A stretch of 5,762 bases of DNA from an uncultured Bacillota bacterium (GTDB taxonomy: Bacteria; Bacillota_I; Bacilli_A; RF39; UBA660): NCBI GenBank assembly GCA_905200435.1, contig CAJKKJ010000068.1, forward strand, positions 1 through 5,762, in the 5' to 3' direction. Below, in pieces: positions 1 through 5,762 of this stretch. Made by a program: the position numbers and the translations under genes. Under the pieces are notes generated by a model. That model had not been told where the DNA came from. It worked only from the letters and a program-made list of their open reading frames with translations, and made no database searches. Each line of letters starts with the position of its first letter. The stretch's first letter is position 1.

Positions 1-1843
1 ATTAGTATTTTATATGTGGTTAATGGTTATAGTTGGTGTAATTGCACTCATTTTTTTAGATACTTTAGAATTAAATATTGTTTTAGTACTTAAAGGTATT
101 GCTATATATATACTTGTATATCAGATGTATTTTAATGTACTTGGTTTATATCAAAATATGGTAGAATATGAGATGGGAAAAGACTATATTAATTATATTG
201 TTGCTGCAATTTTTTCTATAATAAGTATAACTATTATTAGTATTGTATTTAAAATAGAATATATAACTTTAAAAATAAATGTACTTGCAGGTATTTTTAT
301 ATCAGGAATATTAATAATATATAGATTTTTATTAAAGTCAGTTTTAAATAAAGGAACAGTTTCTATTAAGGGAAATCATGACGCAAGTAATAATTTATTA
401 ATTATTGGAGCAGGTATTAGCGCTAGGGAAATAATCATTACTATTTTAAATAATATGCGTGATAAATATAATATTGTTGGTTTAATAGATGATGATAGAA
501 GTAAATTTAATCATAAATTATTGGGAATTAAGGTAATTGGAACAAGATATGATATACCAAGAATTGTTAAAGAAAAAGATGTTGATTTAATATTTGTTGC
601 AATTAATAAAATAGATCCAGCTTCTAGAAAAGAAATACTAAATATTTGTCAAGATGCTAATGTTAAAACGAGGGTTTTACCAACAACAGAAGCTTTAATT
701 GATAGGCAAGGTGTATTAAATAGTTTAAGAGATGTTGAGATTGAAGATTTACTTGGTCGTGAACCAATTGTATTAGAAAATAAGAATATTAAAAATATTA
801 TAAAAAATAAAGTTGTTTTAGTAACTGGTGGTGGGGGATCAATTGGTTCCGAACTATGTAGACAAATAATTAAATATAATCCAAGGAAATTAATTATATT
901 TGATATATATGAAAATAATTTGTATGATATTCAAATGGAATTATTAAGTGATTATCCAAAGATGAATATTGAGGCAATAGTTGGTAGTGTGAGAGATAAA
1001 AATTGTTTGAATAATTTATTTTCTAAATTTCATCCAGATTTAGTATTTCATGCTGCTGCTCATAAACATGTTCCTTTAATGGAAAGAAGCCCGCTTGAAG
1101 CAATAAAAAATAATGTTTTTGGGACATATAATGTAGCTAATGTAGCTTCTGATTATGGTGTTTCAAAATTTGTTCTTATTTCAACTGATAAAGCTGTAAA
1201 TCCAACTAATATAATGGGTGCATCTAAAAGATTGTGTGAAATGATTATTCAACAAAAAAATAAAACAAGTAAAACAGATTATGTTGCTGTTAGATTTGGA
1301 AATGTACTTGGTAGTAATGGTTCCGTAATTCCGCTTTTTAAAAAGCAAATTGCAAAAGGTGGACCAGTTACTGTTACTGATAAGGAAATAACTAGATTTT
1401 TTATGACAATTCCTGAAGCGGTACAGTTAATACTTCAAGCTTCTTCTTATGCAGAAGGTGGCGAGATATTTGTTTTGGATATGGGTAAACCGGTTAAAAT
1501 TTATGATTTAGCTGTTAGTTTAATTAAACTTATGGGATATGAACCAAATAAAGATATCATGATTGAGATAACAGGATTAAGGCCAGGAGAAAAATTATAT
1601 GAGGAGATTTTGATGGCTGAAGAGGGATTAACGGCAACTAAACATAATAAGATATTTATTTCTAAGCCTTCAGATTTTTCTAAGGAAGAATTAGAAATAG
1701 GATTAAGAAATTTAAGAAAATTAGAATATAATGATAAATATAGTCCAAGGAAGGTTGTAGAAGTAATGAAGAGTGTTGTTTCTACATATAAGGATTCCGA
1801 GGAATTTAATAAAAAAAGTAGGAAGGATGATAATAATGAATAG
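1..1843 (+). CDS. Membrane-anchored UDP-HexNAc 4,6-dehydratase (PglF/WbpM/CapD/EpsC type), 5'-partial
   Basis: Likely converts UDP-GlcNAc to the UDP-4-keto-6-deoxy sugar at the inner face of the membrane. Numbering from the ATG at 14 (609 residues): hydrophobic segments at about 1-16, 22-43, 61-79 and 89-107 form the membrane anchor; a first Rossmann-like domain begins at LLIIGAGISARE (128-139); the catalytic SDR domain begins at TGGGGSIGSE (271-280). HAAAHKHVPLME lies at 346-357. The active-site region has S390-T391-D392-K393 and M401-x3-K405, that is, Met where classical SDRs have Tyr, as known for PglF-type dehydratases. RFGNVLGSNGSVIP (427-440) and GLRPGEKLYEE (521-531) are also family-typical. 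The frame is open to the left edge (codons at 2-13 read LVFY), no Shine-Dalgarno precedes the ATG at 14, and homologues usually carry about 15-25 more residues before this point, so the real start is probably outside the window. The 3' end overlaps the aminotransferase by 8 nt. Class assignment is firm; the exact substrate and C5 stereochemistry are inferred. Confidence 0.95.
   Translation, partial: LVFYMWLMVIVGVIALIFLDTLELNIVLVLKGIAIYILVYQMYFNVLGLYQNMVEYEMGKDYINYIVAAIFSIISITIISIVFKIEYITLKINVLAGIFISGILIIYRFLLKSVLNKGTVSIKGNHDASNNLLIIGAGISAREIIITILNNMRDKYNIVGLIDDDRSKFNHKLLGIKVIGTRYDIPRIVKEKDVDLIFVAINKIDPASRKEILNICQDANVKTRVLPTTEALIDRQGVLNSLRDVEIEDLLGREPIVLENKNIKNIIKNKVVLVTGGGGSIGSELCRQIIKYNPRKLIIFDIYENNLYDIQMELLSDYPKMNIEAIVGSVRDKNCLNNLFSKFHPDLVFHAAAHKHVPLMERSPLEAIKNNVFGTYNVANVASDYGVSKFVLISTDKAVNPTNIMGASKRLCEMIIQQKNKTSKTDYVAVRFGNVLGSNGSVIPLFKKQIAKGGPVTVTDKEITRFFMTIPEAVQLILQASSYAEGGEIFVLDMGKPVKIYDLAVSLIKLMGYEPNKDIMIEITGLRPGEKLYEEILMAEEGLTATKHNKIFISKPSDFSKEELEIGLRNLRKLEYNDKYSPRKVVEVMKSVVSTYKDSEEFNKKSRKDDNNE
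1820..1826 (+). promoter_or_regulatory. Ribosome binding site of the aminotransferase gene
   Basis: AGGAAGG lies 9 nt before the ATG at 1836 and directly abuts the in-frame ATG at 1827. The spacing selects 1836 as the start and argues against both 1827 and the in-frame GTG at 1773. The site lies inside the end of the dehydratase gene. Confidence 0.75.
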
Positions 1844-3059
1844 AAAATTAATGAATGTTCCTTTTTCACCCCCTGATATAAGTGATGAAGAAATTAATGA
1901 GGTTGTTGATACTTTAAGGTCTGGTTGGATAACAACTGGTCCAAAAACAAAATTGTTTGAAAGTAAGATTGCTGAGTTATGCCATACTAGTAAAGCAGTA
2001 TGTTTAAATTCTGCAACTGCTGCTTTAGAGCTTACTTTAAGAGTTTTGGGAATTGGTCCTGGTGATGAAGTAATAGTACCTAGTTACACATATACTGCTT
2101 CTGCTAGTCCAGTTTATCATGTGGGTGCAAAGATTGTAATGGTTGATATTGAAAAAGATACTTACCATATTGATTATGCAAAATTAAATGATTTAATTAA
2201 TGAAAAAACAAAAGCAATTATAGCTGTTGATATAGCTGGAATAATAGAAAATTATGATGAAATTAGGAAAGTTGTTGATCAAAATAAGGATAAATTTGTT
2301 CCTAATAATGATATTCAAAAATTGTATAATAGAATAATTGTAATTGCTGATTCTGCACATGGTTTGGGTGCTGTGCAAAATGGTAAAAAAGCTGGTGAGA
2401 TAGCTGATTTTACGACATTTTCTTTTCATGCTGTTAAAAATTTGACAACTGGTGAGGGTGGTGCTGCTACTTGGGTTGATGTAGAAGGCTTGGATAATGA
2501 AAAATTATATAAACAATATCAATTACTATCTTTACATGGTCAAACAAAGGATGCTTTGCATAAGAATGGTTTGGGTAATTGGGAATATGATATAGTTGCA
2601 CCTTATTATAAATGTAATATGACGGATATTATGGCTTCAATAGGTCTTGCTCAACTTAGAAGATACGATGGTTTACTTAAAAGAAGACATGATATAATTA
2701 AAAAATATAATGAGGCATTTAAAGATTTGAATTTAACTGTTTTGAATCATGAAGATAAAAACCATAGATCATCAGGTCATTTATATTTAGTAAGAATTAA
2801 TGGAATTGATGAGGAAGAAAGAAATAACATTATAATAGAAATGGCTAAGAGGGGTATTTCTACTAATGTTCATTATAAGCCATTGCCTAAATTAACTGCT
2901 TATAAGAATTTAGGATTTGATTTAAATGATTATCCTAATAGTTATAATCAATATAAGAATGAAATTACATTACCTTTATATAGTAAATTAACTGATGAAG
3001 AAGTTGATTATATAATAGATAACTTTAAGGAAGTACTAAAGGATGTTGAAAAAATTTAA
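1836..3059 (+). CDS. DegT/DnrJ/EryC1/StrS family PLP-dependent sugar aminotransferase
   Basis: Predicted to aminate the C4 ketone of the dehydratase product, with glutamate as the usual donor in this family, giving a UDP-4-amino-4,6-dideoxy-HexNAc in the cytoplasm. The protein has 407 residues. Family motifs in order: SGWITTGPKTK (29-39), the cofactor-phosphate region LNSATAALELTL (57-68), PSYTYTASASP (82-92), IADSAHGLG (170-178) with D172 placed to contact the PLP pyridine nitrogen, and SFHAVKNLTTGEGG (196-209) with K201 as the predicted Schiff-base lysine. NVHYKPLP (344-351) is also family-typical. Two differences from PglE-type relatives: VDIAG (131-135) stands where VHLYG-like sequence is usual, and the stretch from there to the IVIAD strand is about 13 residues longer. 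The ATG at 1836 is chosen because AGGAAGG sits 9 nt upstream and the family's NVPFSPPDIS-like opening follows at once. It overlaps the dehydratase by 8 nt and the next gene by 17 nt. Class firm; sugar substrate inferred from neighbours. Confidence 0.95.
   Translation: MNRKLMNVPFSPPDISDEEINEVVDTLRSGWITTGPKTKLFESKIAELCHTSKAVCLNSATAALELTLRVLGIGPGDEVIVPSYTYTASASPVYHVGAKIVMVDIEKDTYHIDYAKLNDLINEKTKAIIAVDIAGIIENYDEIRKVVDQNKDKFVPNNDIQKLYNRIIVIADSAHGLGAVQNGKKAGEIADFTTFSFHAVKNLTTGEGGAATWVDVEGLDNEKLYKQYQLLSLHGQTKDALHKNGLGNWEYDIVAPYYKCNMTDIMASIGLAQLRRYDGLLKRRHDIIKKYNEAFKDLNLTVLNHEDKNHRSSGHLYLVRINGIDEEERNNIIIEMAKRGISTNVHYKPLPKLTAYKNLGFDLNDYPNSYNQYKNEITLPLYSKLTDEEVDYIIDNFKEVLKDVEKI
3027..3033 (+). promoter_or_regulatory. 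Ribosome binding site of the phosphoglycosyl transferase gene
   Basis: AAGGAAG lies inside the 3' end of the aminotransferase gene, 9 nt before the ATG at 3043. A second purine run, AAAGG at 3038-3042, abuts that ATG and could only serve the TTG at 3046, which would remove one residue. The ATG is preferred. Confidence 0.65.
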
Positions 3060-3738
3060 CGATTTACCAGAATTTATGCAAAATGATGATGTAAAAAAAT
3101 ATTATGATATTTTGCACAAAAAAAGATTTGGTTTATTTATAAAGAGAGCTTTTGATATTGTTATATCTTTGATATTATTAATTATTCTTTCTCCTTTATT
3201 TTTGATTATTTCTTTATTAATAAAGGTAGATTCTAAAGGTCCAGTATTTTATAGACAAAGTAGAATTACTAAGTATGGTAAAGAATTTAGAATTTTTAAG
3301 TTTAGAACAATGATTGTAGGAGCTGACAAGAAGGGAAGTTTAGTTACTTTAAAAGATGATGATAGAATAACAAGAGTTGGTAATAAAATTAGGAAAATTA
3401 GACTAGATGAACTACCACAATTATTAAATGTTTTTATTGGTGATATGTCATTTGTTGGGACAAGGCCTGAGGTTAAAAAATATGTTGATTGTTATTCTGA
3501 TGAGATGAGCGCGACTTTGCTTATGCCAGCAGGTATAACATCAGATGCAAGTATTATGTATAAAGATGAGGATAAAGTAATTGAGAAATATTTAAAAAAT
3601 GGCGAAAAAGTTGATGATATTTATGTTAAAAGAATATTGCCAGAAAAGATGAAATATAATTTTGATTATATAAAAAAATTTAATGTATTTAGAGATTTAA
3701 AGATATGTATAAATACTGTTGTGAAAGTGGGTAAGTAG
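3043..3738 (+). CDS. Monotopic phosphoglycosyl transferase (bacterial sugar transferase, PglC-like core)
   Basis: Predicted to transfer a sugar 1-phosphate from a UDP-sugar to undecaprenyl phosphate, starting glycan assembly on the inner membrane leaflet. The protein has 231 residues. A charged 33-residue N-terminal extension precedes KRAFD (34-38) and one hydrophobic segment (about 37-61) broken by S50-P51, the Ser-Pro kink of the re-entrant helix known in monotopic enzymes. SKGPVFYRQSRI (64-75) and FKFRTM (85-90) follow. The predicted catalytic Asp-Glu pair is D122-E123 in RLDELPQLLN, followed by GDMSFVGTRPE (133-143), where the more usual VGPRP reads VGTRP. The C-terminal part has PAGITSDASIMYKDED instead of the common PGITGWAQVNGR-like sequence, placing it in a distinct subgroup. 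It lacks the extra N-terminal membrane helices of WbaP/WcaJ-type enzymes. Overlap with the aminotransferase (17 nt) suggests its donor is the aminated sugar made by the two preceding enzymes; that is inference. Confidence 0.95.
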   Translation: MLKKFNDLPEFMQNDDVKKYYDILHKKRFGLFIKRAFDIVISLILLIILSPLFLIISLLIKVDSKGPVFYRQSRITKYGKEFRIFKFRTMIVGADKKGSLVTLKDDDRITRVGNKIRKIRLDELPQLLNVFIGDMSFVGTRPEVKKYVDCYSDEMSATLLMPAGITSDASIMYKDEDKVIEKYLKNGEKVDDIYVKRILPEKMKYNFDYIKKFNVFRDLKICINTVVKVGK

Positions 3739-3740
3739 TA

Positions 3741-4487
3741 ATGAGCAAAGATTTGGTTTCTATAATAACACCAACATATAATTGTGCTAAGTTTATTGGT
3801 GCTACGATTGAATCTGTTTTAAATCAAACATATCAGAATTTTGAAATGATAATTGTTGATGATGCTTCTAAAGATAATACTGAAGAGGTTGTAAAATCAT
3901 TTAAAGATAAGAGAATAAAGTATATTAGATTAAGTAAAAATAGTGGTCCTGCTGTTGCTAGAAATAGGGCGATGGAGGAAGCTAAGGGAAAATATATGGC
4001 GTTTCTTGATAGTGATGATTTATGGAAAAAAGAGAAACTTGAAAAACAAATTAATTTTATTAAAAAAAATAAATATAAGATTATTTGCTCTGACTATGAA
4101 CAAATTGATGAGGAAGGCAATAAGTTAAATAAGATAATTCCTTGCAAGAAAAAAGTTAATTATAATGGTATTTTACTTAGCTGTCCTGTTGGTAATTCGA
4201 CTGTGTTTTATGATGTATCAAAGTTGGGTAAGTTTAAGGTTCCTAATATTAGAAAAAGAAATGATGATGCTTTATGGCTTCAAATACTAAAAAAGGAAGA
4301 ATATATGTATGGACAAAAGGAAGTATTAATGGAATATAGGATACGACAAAATTCTGTTTCAAGTAATAAACTTTCTTTAATAAAGTATCATTGGCAATTA
4401 TATAGAGAGATTGAACATTTATCTGTTATTAGATCTGTGTTTCATATAGCTGTTTGGGGATTTATAAAGGTATTTCATATAAAGTAG
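3741..4487 (+). CDS. Family 2 glycosyltransferase, TuaG-like
   Basis: A GT-A fold inverting glycosyltransferase of 248 residues, expected to add a sugar to the lipid-linked acceptor in the cytoplasm. Visible motifs are SIITPTYN (7-14) at the first strand, IIVDDASKDNT (37-47) for nucleotide binding, NSGPAVARNRAM (67-78), and the metal/nucleotide-diphosphate DxD-type motif FLDSDDLW (88-95, D90-S-D92-D93). RKRNDDALW (171-179) matches the R-Q/N-D-x-A-x-W pattern of TuaG-type enzymes, with D175 as the candidate catalytic base. Length agrees with TuaG (about 250 residues). The C-terminal 20 residues (from about 229) are hydrophobic with scattered basic and aromatic residues and may associate with the membrane. 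It starts 2 nt after the preceding stop; only a weak G-rich stretch (GTGGG, 3727-3731) lies upstream, so translation probably depends on ribosomes arriving from the previous gene. Family firm; donor, acceptor and linkage unknown. Confidence 0.94.
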   Translation: MSKDLVSIITPTYNCAKFIGATIESVLNQTYQNFEMIIVDDASKDNTEEVVKSFKDKRIKYIRLSKNSGPAVARNRAMEEAKGKYMAFLDSDDLWKKEKLEKQINFIKKNKYKIICSDYEQIDEEGNKLNKIIPCKKKVNYNGILLSCPVGNSTVFYDVSKLGKFKVPNIRKRNDDALWLQILKKEEYMYGQKEVLMEYRIRQNSVSSNKLSLIKYHWQLYREIEHLSVIRSVFHIAVWGFIKVFHIK

Positions 4488-4490
4488 GTG
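4486..4490 (+). promoter_or_regulatory. Ribosome binding site overlapping the preceding stop codon
   Basis: AGGTG (a part of AGGAGGTG) lies 8 nt before the ATG at 4499. Its first two bases are the last two of the TAG stop of the family 2 glycosyltransferase (4485-4487), so a terminating ribosome sits on the next gene's binding site. Confidence 0.6.
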
Positions 4491-4498
4491 TTTTTTAG

Positions 4499-5530
4499 AT
4501 GTATAAGATAACAATATGTGGTCATTTTGGGGGAAATAAAGAATTTTTGGATGGTCAAACTGTTAAAACTAAAAATTTATATAAAGCATTAGTTAATAAA
4601 TATGGTGATGAACAAGTTAATAAAATTGATACATATAATTGGAAAAAGAATCCTTTTAAAATGCTTTTAAATTGTATTAGAGCTTCTAAAAATTCTGAAA
4701 ATATAATTATTCTTCCTGCTCACAATGGTGTTAAGGTATTCGTGCCACTTTTTGTTATTTTGAATAAAAAACATAAATTTAGACTATTTTATGATGTCAT
4801 TGGTGGATGGTTACCAAGTTATATTGAAAACAAAAAAAGTTTGATAAAAAATCTTAAAAAGATTGATAAAATATTTGTTGAAACTAACAAAATGAAAAAA
4901 GACTTAGAAAAAATGGACTTTGATAATATAGAAAAATTGGTTAATTTTAAAACTATTAAGCCTATTAAAACGGAAAATTTAAAATTGAAATTTAATAAGC
5001 CTTACCATATATGTACATTTTCCAGAGTTATGAAGGAAAAAGGAATTGAAAATATTGTTAATGTTGTAAAAAAAATAAATAAAAAGGAAATACTGTACAC
5101 TTTGGATATATATGGTCCAGTAGATGATAAGTACAGAGATGATTTTGAAAAATTGCAAAATAGTTTTCCTAATTATATCAAATATAAAGGATGCATAGAT
5201 TCAAACTTGTCTACTAAAATTATACAAAATTATTATTTATTAATATTTCCTACTAGATTTAAAACAGAGGGAATACCTGGTACTATTATTGATTCATATT
5301 TTTCTGGGGTTCCTGTAATAGCTACAAAGTGGGAAAATGTATTTGATATTGTTGATGATAATAAAACTGGATATGTAATCGATATGTATGATGATGCACA
5401 ATTAGAAGAAAAACTATTATTTTGTTTGGATAAAAAAAATGTTGTTGGTTTGAAAGAAAATACTTTGATTAAAGCACAAGAGTTTGTTGCTGATGTAGCA
5501 ATTGAAAAATTGATAAAGTATTTGAAATAG
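4499..5530 (+). CDS. GT-B fold glycosyltransferase, GT4-like
   Basis: A 343-residue glycosyltransferase expected to extend the lipid-linked oligosaccharide in the cytoplasm. The N-terminal domain (about 1-155) opens with ITICGHFGG (4-12) and a glycine loop with DGQTVKTKNL (18-27), a common arrangement in GT4 proteins. The C-terminal nucleotide-sugar domain begins near residue 168 with ICTFSRVMKEKGIENIV (171-187), matching the S/G-R-x-x-x-x-K-G-I donor-site motif with R176 and K181. DIYGP (203-207), IFPTRFKTEGIPGTIIDSY (249-267) and GVPVIATKW (270-278) follow. The motif commonly written E-x7-E is E257-x7-D265 here, as in many GT4 relatives with EGxPGTxxDA-like sequence. The ATG at 4499 follows AGGTG at 8 nt spacing and leads straight into the first beta strand. 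The gene is very lysine- and A-rich, with A8 runs at 5068-5075 and 5432-5439. Fold and family are well supported; donor sugar and linkage cannot be read. Confidence 0.92.
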   Translation: MYKITICGHFGGNKEFLDGQTVKTKNLYKALVNKYGDEQVNKIDTYNWKKNPFKMLLNCIRASKNSENIIILPAHNGVKVFVPLFVILNKKHKFRLFYDVIGGWLPSYIENKKSLIKNLKKIDKIFVETNKMKKDLEKMDFDNIEKLVNFKTIKPIKTENLKLKFNKPYHICTFSRVMKEKGIENIVNVVKKINKKEILYTLDIYGPVDDKYRDDFEKLQNSFPNYIKYKGCIDSNLSTKIIQNYYLLIFPTRFKTEGIPGTIIDSYFSGVPVIATKWENVFDIVDDNKTGYVIDMYDDAQLEEKLLFCLDKKNVVGLKENTLIKAQEFVADVAIEKLIKYLK

Positions 5531-5533
5531 GTG
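5529..5533 (+). promoter_or_regulatory. Ribosome binding site overlapping the preceding stop codon
   Basis: AGGTG starts within the TAG stop of the preceding glycosyltransferase (5528-5530), 4 nt before the ATG at 5538. This is the same TAGGTG arrangement as at 4485-4490, with tighter spacing. Confidence 0.5.
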
Positions 5534-5537
5534 TAAG

Positions 5538-5762
5538 ATGAAGAAATTATTATGTATTGTGTCTAGTATGGATAGAGGCGGTGCGGAAACTTTTTTGATG
5601 AAAATTTATCGTCAATTGGATAAAAGTAAGTACCAGATGGATTTTTGTGTTTCAAAAAAAGAAAGTGGTTTTTATGATGAAGAAATAAAAAAATTGGGTG
5701 GAAAAATATTTTATGTACCACCAAAATCTAAAAATCCTTTTAAAACTTTTAGTGCCATTAAA
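5538..5762 (+). CDS. N-terminal part of a GT4-like glycosyltransferase, 3'-truncated by the window
   Basis: Seventy-five codons are present and the frame runs off the right edge without a stop. The translation begins MKKLLCIVSSMDRGGAETFL: a hydrophobic first beta strand, then MDRGGAETF (11-19), the glycine-loop signature at the start of many GT4 capsule/exopolysaccharide glycosyltransferases (EpsF-like). KYQMDFCV (32-39), GFYDEEIKKLGGKIFYVP (44-61) and NPFKTF (67-72) continue the usual N-terminal Rossmann pattern of these proteins. Full-length relatives have about 350-380 residues, so most of the acceptor domain and all of the nucleotide-sugar domain lie outside. It starts 7 nt after the previous stop and is the sixth gene of the same run. 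Its presence indicates that the repeat unit gains at least one more sugar, or that one of these enzymes acts on a branch; the choice is not decidable here. Confidence 0.85.
   Translation, partial: MKKLLCIVSSMDRGGAETFLMKIYRQLDKSKYQMDFCVSKKESGFYDEEIKKLGGKIFYVPPKSKNPFKTFSAIK

Larger units (their letters stand above)
1..5762 (+). other. Interior of a polysaccharide biosynthesis operon
   Basis: Six genes run in one direction with junctions of -8, -17, +2, +11 and +7 nt. No gap can hold a promoter or a hairpin terminator. The gene order is sugar-nucleotide synthesis (dehydratase, aminotransferase), chain initiation (phosphoglycosyl transferase), then three chain-extending glycosyltransferases. The operon's promoter, first genes and end are not in the window. 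No mobile element, CRISPR array, tRNA or rRNA is visible. Confidence 0.8.

Noticed and set aside
781..815. AT-rich near-palindromic stretch around AATATTAAAAATATT
   Set aside because: It encodes the Lys/Asn/Ile linker before the catalytic Rossmann domain; such symmetry is expected by chance at this base composition.
1773..1835. Upstream GTG start that would add 21 residues to the aminotransferase
   Set aside because: The added residues match no family N-terminus, and AGGAAGG at 1820-1826 is correctly spaced for the ATG at 1836.
1501..1869. Open minus-strand frame of about 122 codons opposite the dehydratase 3' end
   Set aside because: It lies almost wholly antisense to a strongly conserved coding region, its translation is low-complexity Ser/Leu-rich, and no ribosome binding site or family motif is apparent.
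2193..2429. Open minus-strand frame of about 78 codons opposite the aminotransferase
   Set aside because: It is antisense to the conserved PLP-site region, with an Ile/Asn-rich translation that reflects AT-rich sequence read backwards.
3943..4128. Open plus-strand frame of about 61 codons inside the family 2 glycosyltransferase
   Set aside because: It is in another frame of a gene with clear motifs on both sides, and the translation is low complexity with no family signal.
4488..4498. T6 run (4491-4496) between the two glycosyltransferase genes as a possible terminator
   Set aside because: There is no GC-containing stem upstream, and the next gene starts 2 nt after the run. It reads as an AT-rich spacer between ribosome binding site and start.
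1..5762. Many TATAAT-like hexamers as internal promoters
   Set aside because: They fall within coding sequence of an AT-rich genome, none is paired with a convincing TTGACA at 17 nt that I could see, and there is no intergenic space.

Overview
The window is a stretch of AT-rich (very low GC by eye) bacterial chromosome carrying six consecutive plus-strand genes for a cell-surface polysaccharide or glycan. Purine-rich Shine-Dalgarno sequences, strong AGA/A-T-ending codon bias and protein sequences resembling those of anaerobic low-GC Firmicutes (Clostridia/Bacilli, gut type) suggest a Gram-positive host. This is inferred from style and remembered family resemblance, not from a marker gene. All 11 tryptophans in the five long coding regions are TGG and no in-frame TGA occurs, so the standard bacterial code fits and a TGA=Trp mollicute code is unlikely.

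Layout, left to right: (1) a membrane-anchored nucleoside-diphosphate-sugar 4,6-dehydratase of the PglF/WbpM/CapD/EpsC type, whose frame is open to the left edge and is probably missing a short N-terminus; (2) a PLP-dependent DegT/DnrJ/EryC1/StrS sugar aminotransferase; (3) a small monotopic phosphoglycosyl transferase (bacterial sugar transferase); (4) a family-2 glycosyltransferase resembling TuaG; (5) a GT-B, GT4-like glycosyltransferase; (6) the first 75 codons of another GT4-like glycosyltransferase, cut by the right edge. Junctions are 8-nt overlap, 17-nt overlap, then gaps of 2, 11 and 7 nt. There is no intergenic space for an internal promoter or terminator, so the window is best read as the interior of one operon.

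Working model (inference): gene 1 converts a UDP-HexNAc, probably UDP-GlcNAc, to the 4-keto-6-deoxy sugar; gene 2 aminates C4 to give a UDP-4-amino-4,6-dideoxy-HexNAc; gene 3 transfers that sugar-1-phosphate to undecaprenyl phosphate to start a lipid-linked repeat unit; genes 4-6 add further sugars on the cytoplasmic face. No N-acetyltransferase, flippase, polymerase, ligase or chain-length regulator is visible; these would have to lie outside the window. The final polymer (capsule, exopolysaccharide, teichoic-type polymer or glycoprotein glycan) cannot be decided from this sequence.

Nothing here amounts to an undescribed system. The points worth a second look are the tightly coupled start-sugar module, the divergent motifs in the phosphoglycosyl transferase and aminotransferase, and two gene junctions where the stop codon of one gene forms part of the ribosome binding site of the next.
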